Below are positions 40,564-51,123 of a stretch of 64,000 bases of DNA, one piece after another. The stretch's first letter is position 1. Every line of letters starts with the position of its first letter. Below the pieces are notes generated by a model. It saw only the letters and a list, made by a program, of their open reading frames with translations, made no database searches and had not been told where the DNA came from. Source of the DNA: Verrucomicrobiaceae bacterium (GTDB taxonomy: Bacteria; Verrucomicrobiota; Verrucomicrobiia; Verrucomicrobiales; Verrucomicrobiaceae); the NCBI GenBank assembly GCA_016713245.1, contig JADJPM010000004.1:3578198-3642197 (forward strand), in the 5' to 3' direction. The position numbers were made by a program, and so were the translations under genes.

Positions 40564-41246
40564 GCCCGCACCACCATGGTGTCTGCGATGAGATCATGCA
40601 GGCAGCGGTGATCCGCTCGGAAGATGCAGGCGATGTCAAAAAGCTGGATGCCTGGCCCCACATAAGTGATCGAGCCGAGGACGGACATCACAAAGGATCG
40701 CAGCAGCACGGCCCGCACAAAGCCGGCGGGAGCACCGCTTTGAAACATCACAATGCGGATGCCCATGAGCCATTTGCCGATGGACTGGCCGCGTAGGGAG
40801 AGCATCACCACATTCACCAGTGTGATGCCGATGAAGGCCCACGCGGCGCTTTGGAAAAGCTCCGGCTGCTCCTGCATGAGCTTCATGAGGTCGTCCATGG
40901 TTTCGATTTTGTGCCCTTCGAGGTTTTGGCTAGCCAAAAACACCACCGGGAGCAGCGTCAAGCTATCCAGCAGCCAGGCGATGAAGCGCTGCCCGCGAGT
41001 GGCGAGATTCAACTCGGACGCCAGATCGTGGATCGGGGCATTATCAATGGGCAGTGGAGGCGGCTCACCCGCAGGTGTTTCCACCTCAGCAGGCGCAAAA
41101 CGCTGCGAAAGCGGCTCCCAGTCCGTCATGCTGCTGCTCCAGCACAGGTCTCCCGGCTGGAATTGCCCGCTGCGCAGTCCGGCGCTGATGTCGAGGTCGT
41201 TGAATTCGCCCAGTTGTTCGCTCTCCCGAGCGATGTGATACTTCAT
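40560..41246 (-). CDS. GYF_2-RDD membrane protein
   Basis: 228 aa. N-terminal GYF_2 domain (YHIARESEQLGEFNDLDISA, DLCWSSSMTDWEPLS, about residues 1-55), Pro/Ala linker, then an RDD domain with three helices (RFIAWLLDSLTLLPVVFLAS, FIGITLVNVVMLSLRGQSIGKWLMGIR). Typical PVC-group architecture; function unknown, possibly transport or stress related. Confidence 0.9.
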   Translation of the reverse strand: MKYHIARESEQLGEFNDLDISAGLRSGQFQPGDLCWSSSMTDWEPLSQRFAPAEVETPAGEPPPLPIDNAPIHDLASELNLATRGQRFIAWLLDSLTLLPVVFLASQNLEGHKIETMDDLMKLMQEQPELFQSAAWAFIGITLVNVVMLSLRGQSIGKWLMGIRIVMFQSGAPAGFVRAVLLRSFVMSVLGSITYVGPGIQLFDIACIFRADHRCLHDLIADTMVVRA

Positions 41247-41323
41247 GCCGCCAGCTAAGGCCGCGATTGAAATCAGGCAAGGATTCTTGCCTCCGCCCCC
41301 CGGCTCGCCAAAGCAAAAGAGAC

Positions 41324-43048
41324 GTGCGTACCATTCTCCGAGTCTTTTCCTATCTCCAACGCTATCCCGGCATGGCCGTGGCTCAGATCGGCTGTGCCGT
41401 CGGCGGCACCCTCATGGTCCTCGTGCTGCCCTCCGTCACCCGCGAGATCATTGACGTCACCATTCCGGCCAAGGCCTGGGAACGCCTCGCGCCTTCGGCG
41501 ATGCTCGTGCTCGGTGCGTTCGTTCTTCAGAATCTCTTCAACTCCCTGCGCATCCGGCTGAACAACAGCTTCGAGCAAAAAGTCATCTACGACCTCCGCA
41601 GCGATCTCTATGAGCGTCTTCAGCGCCTGCCGCTGCGCTGGTTCGACAACCGCCCCACCGGCGACATCATGACGACCGTCTCCGAGGACATCCCCGCCGT
41701 CGAGCGGGTGCTCATCGATGGCATCGAGCAGGGCCTCGTGGCCGTGCTGCAAATCGTCATCGTGGCCGGTTTCATGTTCTACGCGGATGCCACGCTCGCG
41801 TGGACCGCCATGCTGCCGATGCCCTTCCTCGCTCTCGGCGCGGTTTTATACACCAAAAGCGCCCGTGACCGCCATCGCAAGGTCCGCACCGCCTCCAGCG
41901 GCATGAACTCGCTGCTGCACGACAACGTCAGCGGCATGCGTCAGATCAAAGCCTATGCCATGGAGAAGGAGGAGCATGCCCGCTTCAACGAAGGCTCCGG
42001 CGCATTAAAGGATGCCACGCTGCATCTCATGCATGTGTGGTCCATTTATCGTCCCAGCATGGCTTTGCTCAAGGACATGGGCACGCTCATCGTCCTGTGG
42101 TTCGGTGCCCGTGCCATCATGCATGGCAATATGAAGCCCGGTGATCTCACCGCCTTCCTCCTGCTCGCCCGCCTCTTCTACGATCCCGTCGAGCAGCTCC
42201 ACAGCCTCAACCAGATGATCCAGGCCGGACGTGCCGCCGGCGAGCGTGTCTTTGGCATCATGGATGCCGAGGAGGAGCACGGCATCGACGACGGCGTCAC
42301 GCTCGGCGAGATCAAAGGCCACATCCGATACGAAAACGTCGGCTTCAGCTACAGTGGAAAGCTCCCCACCGTTCACGGCATCACCATTGATGCCCAGCCC
42401 GGGCAGACCATTGCCCTCGTTGGCCCCACCGGAGCTGGGAAATCCACGCTCATCAACCTTCTCACCCGCTTTTACGAGCACGATGAAGGCTCCCTCACCA
42501 TTGATGGCATCCCGGTGAAAAGCATCAGCAAGAGCAGCCTGCGGCGTCGCATTGGCTACGTCACGCAGGAGAGCTTCCTCTTCAACGGCACCGTCCGTGA
42601 CAACCTCCTCATCGGCAAACGCGAGGCCACCGAAGACGAACTCTGGAGCGTCCTCGAAAGCGCCAACGCCTCCGAATTCGTCAAACGCCTGCCCAACCAG
42701 CTCGACACGCACGTCGGCGAGCGTGGCATCAAGCTCTCCGTCGGCGAAAAGCAGCGCATCAGCATCGCCCGCGCCCTTTTGCGCAATCCGCCGATTCTTC
42801 TCCTCGATGAAGCCACCGCCAGTGTGGATACCGAAACCGAACGGCAGATCCAAGAGGCTCTCGAGCGCCTCATGAAGCAGCGCACCAGCTTTGTCATCGC
42901 CCACCGCCTTTCCACCGTGCGCAATGCGGACCGCATCTACGTCCTTGAGCGTGGTCGCATCACCGAGCAAGGCACCCACGATGAACTCATCGCCGCCGGT
43001 GGCCTTTATGCCGATCTTTGCCGAAAATCGCTCATCGGGCCGCAGTGA
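41324..43048 (+). CDS. ABC exporter, fused permease-ATPase
   Basis: 574 aa from a GTG at 41324 preceded by AAAGAGA; an ATG at 41267 in frame is the alternative. Six-helix exporter domain (about 1-310), then the nucleotide-binding domain with Walker A GPTGAGKSTLINLL near residue 367, signature LSVGEKQRISIARALL, Walker B ILLLDEATASVD and switch His AHRLSTV. MsbA/BmrA-like half transporter that would dimerise. Substrate may be lipid or drug; not determinable. Confidence 0.92.
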   Translation: MRTILRVFSYLQRYPGMAVAQIGCAVGGTLMVLVLPSVTREIIDVTIPAKAWERLAPSAMLVLGAFVLQNLFNSLRIRLNNSFEQKVIYDLRSDLYERLQRLPLRWFDNRPTGDIMTTVSEDIPAVERVLIDGIEQGLVAVLQIVIVAGFMFYADATLAWTAMLPMPFLALGAVLYTKSARDRHRKVRTASSGMNSLLHDNVSGMRQIKAYAMEKEEHARFNEGSGALKDATLHLMHVWSIYRPSMALLKDMGTLIVLWFGARAIMHGNMKPGDLTAFLLLARLFYDPVEQLHSLNQMIQAGRAAGERVFGIMDAEEEHGIDDGVTLGEIKGHIRYENVGFSYSGKLPTVHGITIDAQPGQTIALVGPTGAGKSTLINLLTRFYEHDEGSLTIDGIPVKSISKSSLRRRIGYVTQESFLFNGTVRDNLLIGKREATEDELWSVLESANASEFVKRLPNQLDTHVGERGIKLSVGEKQRISIARALLRNPPILLLDEATASVDTETERQIQEALERLMKQRTSFVIAHRLSTVRNADRIYVLERGRITEQGTHDELIAAGGLYADLCRKSLIGPQ

Positions 43049-43063
43049 GTGCAGGAGTCCTCT

Positions 43064-43119
43064 CGTAGCGGAAAACGTCCGTTTCCCCTCTCCCCGGCAT
43101 GCTGACGCCTGCCGCTACG
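43064..43119. repeat. CGTAGCGG-bounded hairpin repeat
   Basis: Outer arms CGTAGCGG/CCGCTACG enclose an inner hairpin GGAAAACG/CGTTTCC. It lies between the ABC exporter and the MFS gene. Confidence 0.6.
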
Positions 43120-43202
43120 CCTCGGAGAATCACTTGTCGGCCGCTTTCCTGATTGCCAGCGGACCGGGCGACGTTCTAAAACGTTCTTTTCCCGCTCCAA
43201 CC

Positions 43203-44534
43203 ATGTCCATCCTCTCCCGAGAAGCCACCGTCGCACCGCCAGGTTTTAATCGCTGGCTCGTTCCGCCTGCCGCCATCGCCGTGCACATGTGCATCGGGCA
43301 GGTGTATGGCTTCAGCGTCTTCAAAAAGCCGCTCGCGAAGGCTCTCGGCATCACCGCCCCTTCCGCTTTGGATTGGACGGAGGCCGATGTCGGCGTGGCT
43401 TATTCGATTGCTCTCGCCTTGCTCGGCCTCTCAGCCGCGGTGTTTGGCAAATGGGTGGAGCGCAGCGGGCCACGTAAAACCATGCTCGCCAGCATGCTGT
43501 GCTTTTGCACCGGCCTCGTGCTCGCTTCATGCGCGGTGAAATGGCATCAACTCTGGCTGCTGTATGCCGGTTACGGCCTCATCGGCGGCATCGGGCTTGG
43601 CTTGGGATACATCGCACCCGTTTCCACCTTGATGAAATGGTTCCCGGATCGTCCTGGCATGGCCACCGGCATGGCGATCATGGGATTCGGCGGCGGAGCG
43701 CTGATCGGCGGACCGCTGGCGGAAGAGCTAATGAAGCGTTTTGCCTCAGCGACCTCGGTGGGAGCCCAAGAAGCGTTTTTTGTCATGGCAGGGCTATACG
43801 CCGTTTCGATGCTGTTTGGTGCCTGGATCGTTCGTGTGCCCGCTGAAGGCTGGAAACCAGCCGGATGGGAGCCGAAGGCGCATGTGAAGCCGCTCGTCAC
43901 GAATGCGAATGTGGCGGTGGATATGGCCTGGAAGACGCCGCAGTTCTGGCTGCTGTGGATCGTGCTTTGCATGAATGTCAGCGCTGGCATCGGCATCCTC
44001 GGCCAGGCCTCGCCGATGATTCAGGACATGTTTGGCGTGAGCGCCGCGGCTGGCGCGGGCTATGTGGGCCTGCTCTCGCTTTGCAACCTCGGCGGCCGCT
44101 TTTTCTGGTCTTCATGCTCGGACTTCCTCGGCCGAAAGATGACCTACTGCGTCTATTTCATCCTCGGCGCGGCGCTTTACATGAGTGTGCCGTGGACACA
44201 GGGACAGGGCAATGTCACGCTCTTCGTCATCGTCACCGGCCTCATCCTCACGATGTATGGTGGCGGCTTCGCCACCATCCCGGCCTATCTGCGGGATCTG
44301 TTCGGCAGTTATCAAGTCGGTGCTATTCATGGTCGCCTCATCACCGCGTGGTCGCTCGCCGCGATCATCGGACCGCAGCTGGTGGACCGCCTCTCCGTGG
44401 CGAACAAAAAGACCCTGCCACCCGCCCAGGCCTACAATTCCATCTTCCACATCATGGTGGGCCTGCTCGTCGTCGGCCTTTTAGCCAATCTCCTCGTGCG
44501 TCCGGTGGACGCGAAGTATCACGTCAAAAACTAA
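43203..44534 (+). CDS. OFA-family MFS transporter (oxalate/formate antiporter-like)
   Basis: 443 aa from the ATG at 43203. Twelve transmembrane helices; OFA features include HMCIGQVYGFSVFKKPL at the start, VERSGPRKTMLASMLCF (MFS motif A) and LIGGIGLGLGYIAPVSTLMKWFPDRPG. Transports a small carboxylate. A 46-aa small-subunit gene follows 9 bp downstream, as in other members of this clade. Confidence 0.92.
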   Translation: MSILSREATVAPPGFNRWLVPPAAIAVHMCIGQVYGFSVFKKPLAKALGITAPSALDWTEADVGVAYSIALALLGLSAAVFGKWVERSGPRKTMLASMLCFCTGLVLASCAVKWHQLWLLYAGYGLIGGIGLGLGYIAPVSTLMKWFPDRPGMATGMAIMGFGGGALIGGPLAEELMKRFASATSVGAQEAFFVMAGLYAVSMLFGAWIVRVPAEGWKPAGWEPKAHVKPLVTNANVAVDMAWKTPQFWLLWIVLCMNVSAGIGILGQASPMIQDMFGVSAAAGAGYVGLLSLCNLGGRFFWSSCSDFLGRKMTYCVYFILGAALYMSVPWTQGQGNVTLFVIVTGLILTMYGGGFATIPAYLRDLFGSYQVGAIHGRLITAWSLAAIIGPQLVDRLSVANKKTLPPAQAYNSIFHIMVGLLVVGLLANLLVRPVDAKYHVKN

Positions 44535-44543
44535 GCCACCGTC

Positions 44544-44684
44544 ATGAACAACCTCCGCATCTTCATCGCCTGGATCTGGGTCGCCGTGCCACTCGGCTGG
44601 GGCGTGTATCAATCCGTGAATAAATCCATGCCGCTCTTTGGTGGCGCGGCGCAGCCAGCGGCAGTGCCGGCGGGTCAGAAGTAA
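44544..44684 (+). CDS. MFS transporter small subunit (OFA-associated microprotein)
   Basis: 46 aa with one helix: MNNLRIFIAWIWVAVPLGWG, VYQSVNKSMPLFGG. It matches the short proteins regularly found right after OFA-type MFS genes (RxxIAWxWVxxPLxxGV pattern). The position 9 bp downstream of such a gene supports it. Confidence 0.85.
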   Translation: MNNLRIFIAWIWVAVPLGWGVYQSVNKSMPLFGGAAQPAAVPAGQK

Positions 44685-44689
44685 GAAGT

Positions 44690-44730
44690 TAGAAGTGAGA
44701 CGTCTCACTACTTATCTCTCACTTCTCACG
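44690..44730. repeat. AGAAGTGAGA/TCTCACTTCT hairpin
   Basis: AGAAGTGAGAC and GTCTCACT arms overlap, and TCTCACTTCTC follows. The hairpin is placed between the convergent MFS small-subunit and phosphatase genes, where it could terminate transcription. Related words occur at 25801-25836. Confidence 0.6.
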
Positions 44731-44737
44731 GTTCCCG

Positions 44738-45217
44738 TCAGACCTTCGCAATCTGCCGCAGCACATTCGCACAACCGTCTTCGAGGAGGTCGAGGACCTT
44801 TTCGAAGCCTTCGGGGCCGCCGTAATAGGGATCAGGCACTTCCTTCTCATCGTGATCCGTGCAGTAATCGCAGAACGGGCGGATCTTCGCGTGATGCAGG
44901 CCTTCGGGGTCGAGCGCACGAAGGTTGCGCAGGTTGTCCGCATCCATGGCGAGGATGAGATCGAAGGTCTGCAAATCATCCCGTTTCACCTGGCGGGCAC
45001 GACTTTGCAGGGTGTAGCCGCGAGCCTTGCCGGCCTCGCGCATGCGGGCATCCGGCAGCTTGCCGTGGTGCCATCCTTCCGTGCCGGCGGAGTCGATGCG
45101 GATGGAGGCGCTCAGACCAGCCTCATCGACCATCGACTGCATCACGCCCTCTGCGGCGGGAGAGCGGCAGATGTTACCGAGGCAGACAAACAGGACCTGG
45201 AAGGCTTTCTCGCTCAT
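44738..45217 (-). CDS. Low-molecular-weight protein-tyrosine phosphatase
   Basis: 159 aa. P-loop FVCLGNICRSPAAEG with nucleophile Cys12 and Arg18 directly after a second Cys17; DSAGTEGWHHG and the general-acid loop VPDPYYGGPEGFEKV. Cytoplasmic. Genes of this type often act on BY-kinases for exopolysaccharide, or on arsenate; no such partner is nearby. It directly follows dnaX on the same strand. Confidence 0.94.
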   Translation of the reverse strand: MSEKAFQVLFVCLGNICRSPAAEGVMQSMVDEAGLSASIRIDSAGTEGWHHGKLPDARMREAGKARGYTLQSRARQVKRDDLQTFDLILAMDADNLRNLRALDPEGLHHAKIRPFCDYCTDHDEKEVPDPYYGGPEGFEKVLDLLEDGCANVLRQIAKV

Positions 45218-45218
45218 C

Positions 45219-47078
<1,860 letters not shown>

Positions 47079-47209
47079 GCCTCCAGCGGTAGGCAGTGTT
47101 TCACCGCCCGCAAGGATGGCATTCGTTCACCACCCGGAAGCATGCGAAAGGAGGTGAAAGAAAGGCGCGAAGGCTGTTTCTTGCTCTTACCCGTTTTCCT
47201 CCCACCTCC

Positions 47210-48307
47210 ATGAGCTCTCCCATCTGTCGATTTGGCATCCTCGGTGCCGCGTTTATTGCCCGGAAAAATTGGCAGGCGATCCGTGAGACGGGGAATGCCT
47301 CGCTGGTGGCCGTGGCCAGTCGGGATGTGGCACGGGCGAGAGCCTTCATCGACGAATGTCAGGCGCAGGTGCCGCACGCAGTGAAGCCGGAGGCGCTGGG
47401 TAGCTATGAGGCGCTGCTGGCACGGAAGGACATTGATGCTGTTTACATCCCGCTGCCGACCGGACTGCGCAAAGAATGGGTGATCCGCGCCGCGCAGGCG
47501 GGGAAGCATGTGCTGGTGGAAAAGCCAGTGGGCTGCACGCTGGCGGATGTGGAGGAGATGATCGCGGTGTGTGAGAAGCATGGTGTGCAGTTCATGGACG
47601 GCGTGATGTTCATGCATGGTCGCCGCTTGCAACGCCTGCGCGAGGTGGTGGACCGTGAGGTGGGCACGATCCGGCATATCGCCACGCAGTTTAGCTTCCT
47701 GAGCGATGAGGAGTTTCAACGCACGAACATCCGGGCGCATGGCCAGTTGGAGCCGCTGGGATGCCTGGGCGATCTGGGCTGGTATTGCCTGCGCTTCACG
47801 CTGTGGGCGATGGGTGAAATCGCGCCGGTTTCAGTGACAGGACGCATTCACGCGGAGACGCGGCAAGGCGACGACGTGGCTTCCGTGCCGCTGGCGTTCT
47901 CAGGAACGCTGAGCTTTGCGAACGGTGCGAACGCCTCGTTTTACTGCTCCTTCAACGCGGCGCATGCGCAGTGGGCCATCGTGAGCGGCGACAAGGCACT
48001 GCTTCAGGTCTCCGACTTCGTTTTGCCCTACTCCGGCATGCAAACGCACTTCATGGTGACGAAGTCCGAGTTCGTGATCGACGGCTGCCAGGCGGACATG
48101 CATGCCTGCAAATACACGGAAAGCCTGAACGAACCGAGCAACAACGCGCCGGAAGCGCAGGAGGTGCGGTTGTTCCGCGATTTTGCGGAACTGGTGCTTT
48201 CCGGTCGCCGCGATGACCATTGGCCGAAGATCAGCCTGCTCACGCAGCGGGTGCTGGATGCTTGTTTGCTTTCCGCGAGAGAGAGTTCGCGAGTGGTGGC
48301 GCTTTGA
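47210..48307 (+). CDS. Gfo/Idh/MocA family oxidoreductase
   Basis: 365 aa from the ATG at 47210. Rossmann start CRFGILGAAFIARKNW, Tyr/Pro motif DAVYIPLPTGLRKEW, catalytic-region motif VLVEKPVGCTLADVEE, and the alpha/beta C-terminal domain. NAD(P)-dependent sugar or inositol dehydrogenase class; substrate not predictable. Divergent from dnaX. Confidence 0.93.
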   Translation: MSSPICRFGILGAAFIARKNWQAIRETGNASLVAVASRDVARARAFIDECQAQVPHAVKPEALGSYEALLARKDIDAVYIPLPTGLRKEWVIRAAQAGKHVLVEKPVGCTLADVEEMIAVCEKHGVQFMDGVMFMHGRRLQRLREVVDREVGTIRHIATQFSFLSDEEFQRTNIRAHGQLEPLGCLGDLGWYCLRFTLWAMGEIAPVSVTGRIHAETRQGDDVASVPLAFSGTLSFANGANASFYCSFNAAHAQWAIVSGDKALLQVSDFVLPYSGMQTHFMVTKSEFVIDGCQADMHACKYTESLNEPSNNAPEAQEVRLFRDFAELVLSGRRDDHWPKISLLTQRVLDACLLSARESSRVVAL

Positions 48308-48332
48308 GTGTGCGAGATCCTTTCATCGAATC

Positions 48333-50393
48333 ATGCCGCGACCTGCCACCATCCCTTATCAGCCCCTCGTGGGCAGGCGGTGGCTTGGTGGCCTCGGGCT
48401 GGTGTTGTTGGGCTTCCTCGCCTACCTGCCGTGCCTCAACGGGCCGTTTTTGTGGGATGATCGAAACTGGAGCCATGGCATCGAGTGGCTGCTGCAGGAC
48501 CCTCACGGATGTGTGCGTATCTGGACCAATGTAAGGCTGCTGGAGCAGTACTATCCCCTGACGGCGACAACGGTGTGGCTGGACTATCAATGCTGGGGCT
48601 GGGCCGTTTTTCCAAGGCATGTCGAGAATGTGATGCTGCATGTGAGCGCGGCATTTTTTCTCTGGAGGCTGCTGCGGCGGCTGGAAATGCGTGGTGCCTG
48701 GCTGGCGGCGGCGCTGCTGGTGGTGCATCCGGTCACGGTGGAATCCGTGGCGTGGATCACGGAGCGTAAAAATGTGCTCTGCCTTGCTTTGGCGCTGCTT
48801 TCCATGCTGTGCTGGTGCCGTGGCGTGCATGATTGGAAAGGTGATGCGGCACCGAGACGAGGATGGCTGTTGCTGGCGATGGTTTTGTGTTTGCTCGCGA
48901 TGCTGGCGAAGATCTCTGCCTGTGTGGTGCCGCCAGCGCTGGTAGTGATCGCCTGGTGGAAGCATGGCGGCCTACGCTGGCAGAAGGATGTGCTGCCCAC
49001 CCTGCCGATGTTGGTGATGGCTTTGGGCCTCGGCGTGCTCATCGCCTGGCTGGAGCGGCATCAGGCCGGTGCGATGGGGCCGGTGTTTGACGAACTCTCG
49101 TGGGCCAAGCGGATGCTGATCGCCTCGCAGGCGGTGTGGTTCTATCTCGTGAAGCTGGTCTGGCCGCATCCGCTTTGCGTGGTGTATCATCGCTGGTCGA
49201 TCGAACCAGGCGTGTGGTGGCAGTGGTCGGGCTTGGCGGGGCTACTGGGTGGTGGTTTTTGGCTTTGGAAGAAAGGCACTCGAAGCATGAAAGCGGCGGC
49301 GATGCTCTTCCTTGGCCCCTTGCTGCCGGTGATCGGCTTTTTGAACCTGAACGGCATGCGCTTCGCCTGGGTGGCGGATCGCTGGGTGTATTTCTCGATG
49401 CCGGTTTTCTGCGCCTTGGTGGCTTGCATGGTGTTTCGATTGCCTCGTCGCTGGCAGATGATCACCGCAGGGATTTTGATCGGCGGTTGCAGCCTGCTGA
49501 CGTGGCAGCAATCGGCGCTTTATGACTCGACGGAAACCTTCTGGCAGGCGGCGATTCGCGGGAATCCGCACCCTGTGGTGGGTCACAGCGCGTACGGGGA
49601 GTTCTTGATGCACGAAGGCAGGCTAGAGGAGTCCAGAAAGCATTTCGAGGAGGCGCTGCGGCTGGAACCGGAGAATGCGGCCTTTCATTGCAACTTGGGC
49701 AGTTTGCTGGATGTGCTCGGGGAGAACGAACAGGCGCGGGCGAGCTTTGCACGGGCCATCGAGCGGGATGGCAGCGATGCCTTGTTTCACTACAACCATG
49801 GTTTCTCGCTCTATAAACTGGGGCGTGCGGCGGAGGCTGAGACCTCGTTTCGTGAGGCGCTGAGGCTTCAGCAGGAGTTCTTCGCTGCGCATCATGATCT
49901 GGGCAATCTGCTGGCCGCGATGGGCCGGCTGGACGAAGCGGAAAGCGAACTGAATCGAGCCATCGCCCTCCGACCCACCGATGCGAAGGCGACGGCCTCG
50001 CTGGGCAATCTGCGCTACCGCCAAGGACGCAAGGCTGAGGCACTCGAACTCTTTGAAAAAGCGCTGCGTCACCTTCCTGACAACATGCCCTTGCTCAGTA
50101 ACACCGCCCGCATCCTCGCGACGAGTAGTGATGCTTCGTTGCGGAATGGCCCGCGAGCTGTGGCGCTAGCCGAAAAGGCTGCCGAGATGGGAGGGCTCAA
50201 GGATGTGGGCGTGCTCAGCACGCTGGCCGCTGCCTACGCGGAGGTGGGGCGTTTTGACGAAGCCGTGAAGACGGCTCGGAAGGCTCTACAACTCGCCGAG
50301 GAGGCTCAAATGCCTGCTGGCGTGATCCAATCTCTCCGCCTGACCCTGCAAGTGGTGGAGGCCGGGCAACCGGTGCGTGCTGCGGAGCGTTAG
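48333..50393 (+). CDS. Multi-spanning GT-C-like membrane protein with TPR domain (TMTC-like)
   Basis: 686 aa from the ATG at 48333. About ten transmembrane helices (residues 15-425) with the GT-C acidic loop LPCLNGPFLWDDRNW and the family motifs YHLHVSAA-like (VMLHVSAAFFLWRLL) and HPVTVESVAWITERKNVLC. Five or six TPRs follow (about 455-686; ALRLEPENAAFHCNLGSLLD). The layout matches TMTC-type O-mannosyltransferases, so protein glycosylation is possible; activity is not shown. Confidence 0.85.
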   Translation: MPRPATIPYQPLVGRRWLGGLGLVLLGFLAYLPCLNGPFLWDDRNWSHGIEWLLQDPHGCVRIWTNVRLLEQYYPLTATTVWLDYQCWGWAVFPRHVENVMLHVSAAFFLWRLLRRLEMRGAWLAAALLVVHPVTVESVAWITERKNVLCLALALLSMLCWCRGVHDWKGDAAPRRGWLLLAMVLCLLAMLAKISACVVPPALVVIAWWKHGGLRWQKDVLPTLPMLVMALGLGVLIAWLERHQAGAMGPVFDELSWAKRMLIASQAVWFYLVKLVWPHPLCVVYHRWSIEPGVWWQWSGLAGLLGGGFWLWKKGTRSMKAAAMLFLGPLLPVIGFLNLNGMRFAWVADRWVYFSMPVFCALVACMVFRLPRRWQMITAGILIGGCSLLTWQQSALYDSTETFWQAAIRGNPHPVVGHSAYGEFLMHEGRLEESRKHFEEALRLEPENAAFHCNLGSLLDVLGENEQARASFARAIERDGSDALFHYNHGFSLYKLGRAAEAETSFREALRLQQEFFAAHHDLGNLLAAMGRLDEAESELNRAIALRPTDAKATASLGNLRYRQGRKAEALELFEKALRHLPDNMPLLSNTARILATSSDASLRNGPRAVALAEKAAEMGGLKDVGVLSTLAAAYAEVGRFDEAVKTARKALQLAEEAQMPAGVIQSLRLTLQVVEAGQPVRAAER

Positions 50394-50399
50394 CCCCCG

Positions 50400-51008
50400 T
50401 CACTCGACCTTCCGCCGTCCGTGCAGCGCCTGGTAGAGCGTGAGCTCATCGGCGTGATCGAGGCCGCCACCAGCTGGGAGACCTTGGGCGAGGCGGGTGA
50501 TGGGGATGCCGGAGGGGCGCAAAAGATCGGCGATGTAGCTGGCGGTGGCTTCGCCTTCGACATCGGAACCGAGGGCGAGGATGATTTCCTCGGCGTCGAG
50601 GGTTTTGACGCGTTCGGCGAGCGATTCGAGGCGCAGGTCCTCGGGCGTGATGTTGTCGAGCGGGGATAATTTGCCGCCGAGGACATGGTAAAGGCCGTGG
50701 AAGGCACCGCTGCGTTCGAGGCGGAGCACGTCCGCAGCTTGCTCGACGACGCAAATGAGCCGCGTGTTGCGCTTCGGATTGTGGCAGAGCAGGCAGGCGC
50801 TGCCTTGCTGAATGAAAAAGCCGCAGTCCTCACAGGCGGTGACTTCGCTGGCGAGGGCGGCGAGTGTTTGCGCCAGCGGCGGCACGCGGTCACGGCCGGT
50901 TTGCATCATCCAGAGCATGAGACGCTCAGCGCTGCGCGGGCCGAGGCCGGGCAGCGACTTCAATTGCGCGATGAGGCGCTGGAGCGTCGGCGGGTAATCG
51001 ATGGGCAC
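50400..51008 (-). CDS. recR: Recombination mediator RecR
   Basis: 202 aa. HhH (LKSLPGLGPRSAERLMLWM), zinc finger CEDCGFFIQQGSACLLC, Toprim motif EEIILALGSDVEGEATASYI and the C-terminal GLPAGGGLDHADELTLYQAL. Works with RecF/RecO to load RecA at gaps. Usual neighbour ybaB is absent. Confidence 0.95.
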   Translation of the reverse strand: MPIDYPPTLQRLIAQLKSLPGLGPRSAERLMLWMMQTGRDRVPPLAQTLAALASEVTACEDCGFFIQQGSACLLCHNPKRNTRLICVVEQAADVLRLERSGAFHGLYHVLGGKLSPLDNITPEDLRLESLAERVKTLDAEEIILALGSDVEGEATASYIADLLRPSGIPITRLAQGLPAGGGLDHADELTLYQALHGRRKVE

Positions 51009-51022
51009 GGGGTGGGATCAGT

Positions 51023-51123
51023 GGAAACGTTCAACACTCAACATCGAACGTTCAAGGTTCAACCAAGCGGGAGGGGATTGGAAGTTGAACGTTCAAAGTT
51101 GAAAGTTCGACGTTGAACGTTTC
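51023..51123. repeat. GAACGTTCAA word-repeat, large hairpin
   Basis: GGAAACGTTCAAC begins the left arm and GTTGAACGTTTCC ends the right; between them GAACGTTCAA words recur in both orientations. About 100 bp separating recR from the cyclase-like gene. Confidence 0.7.
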
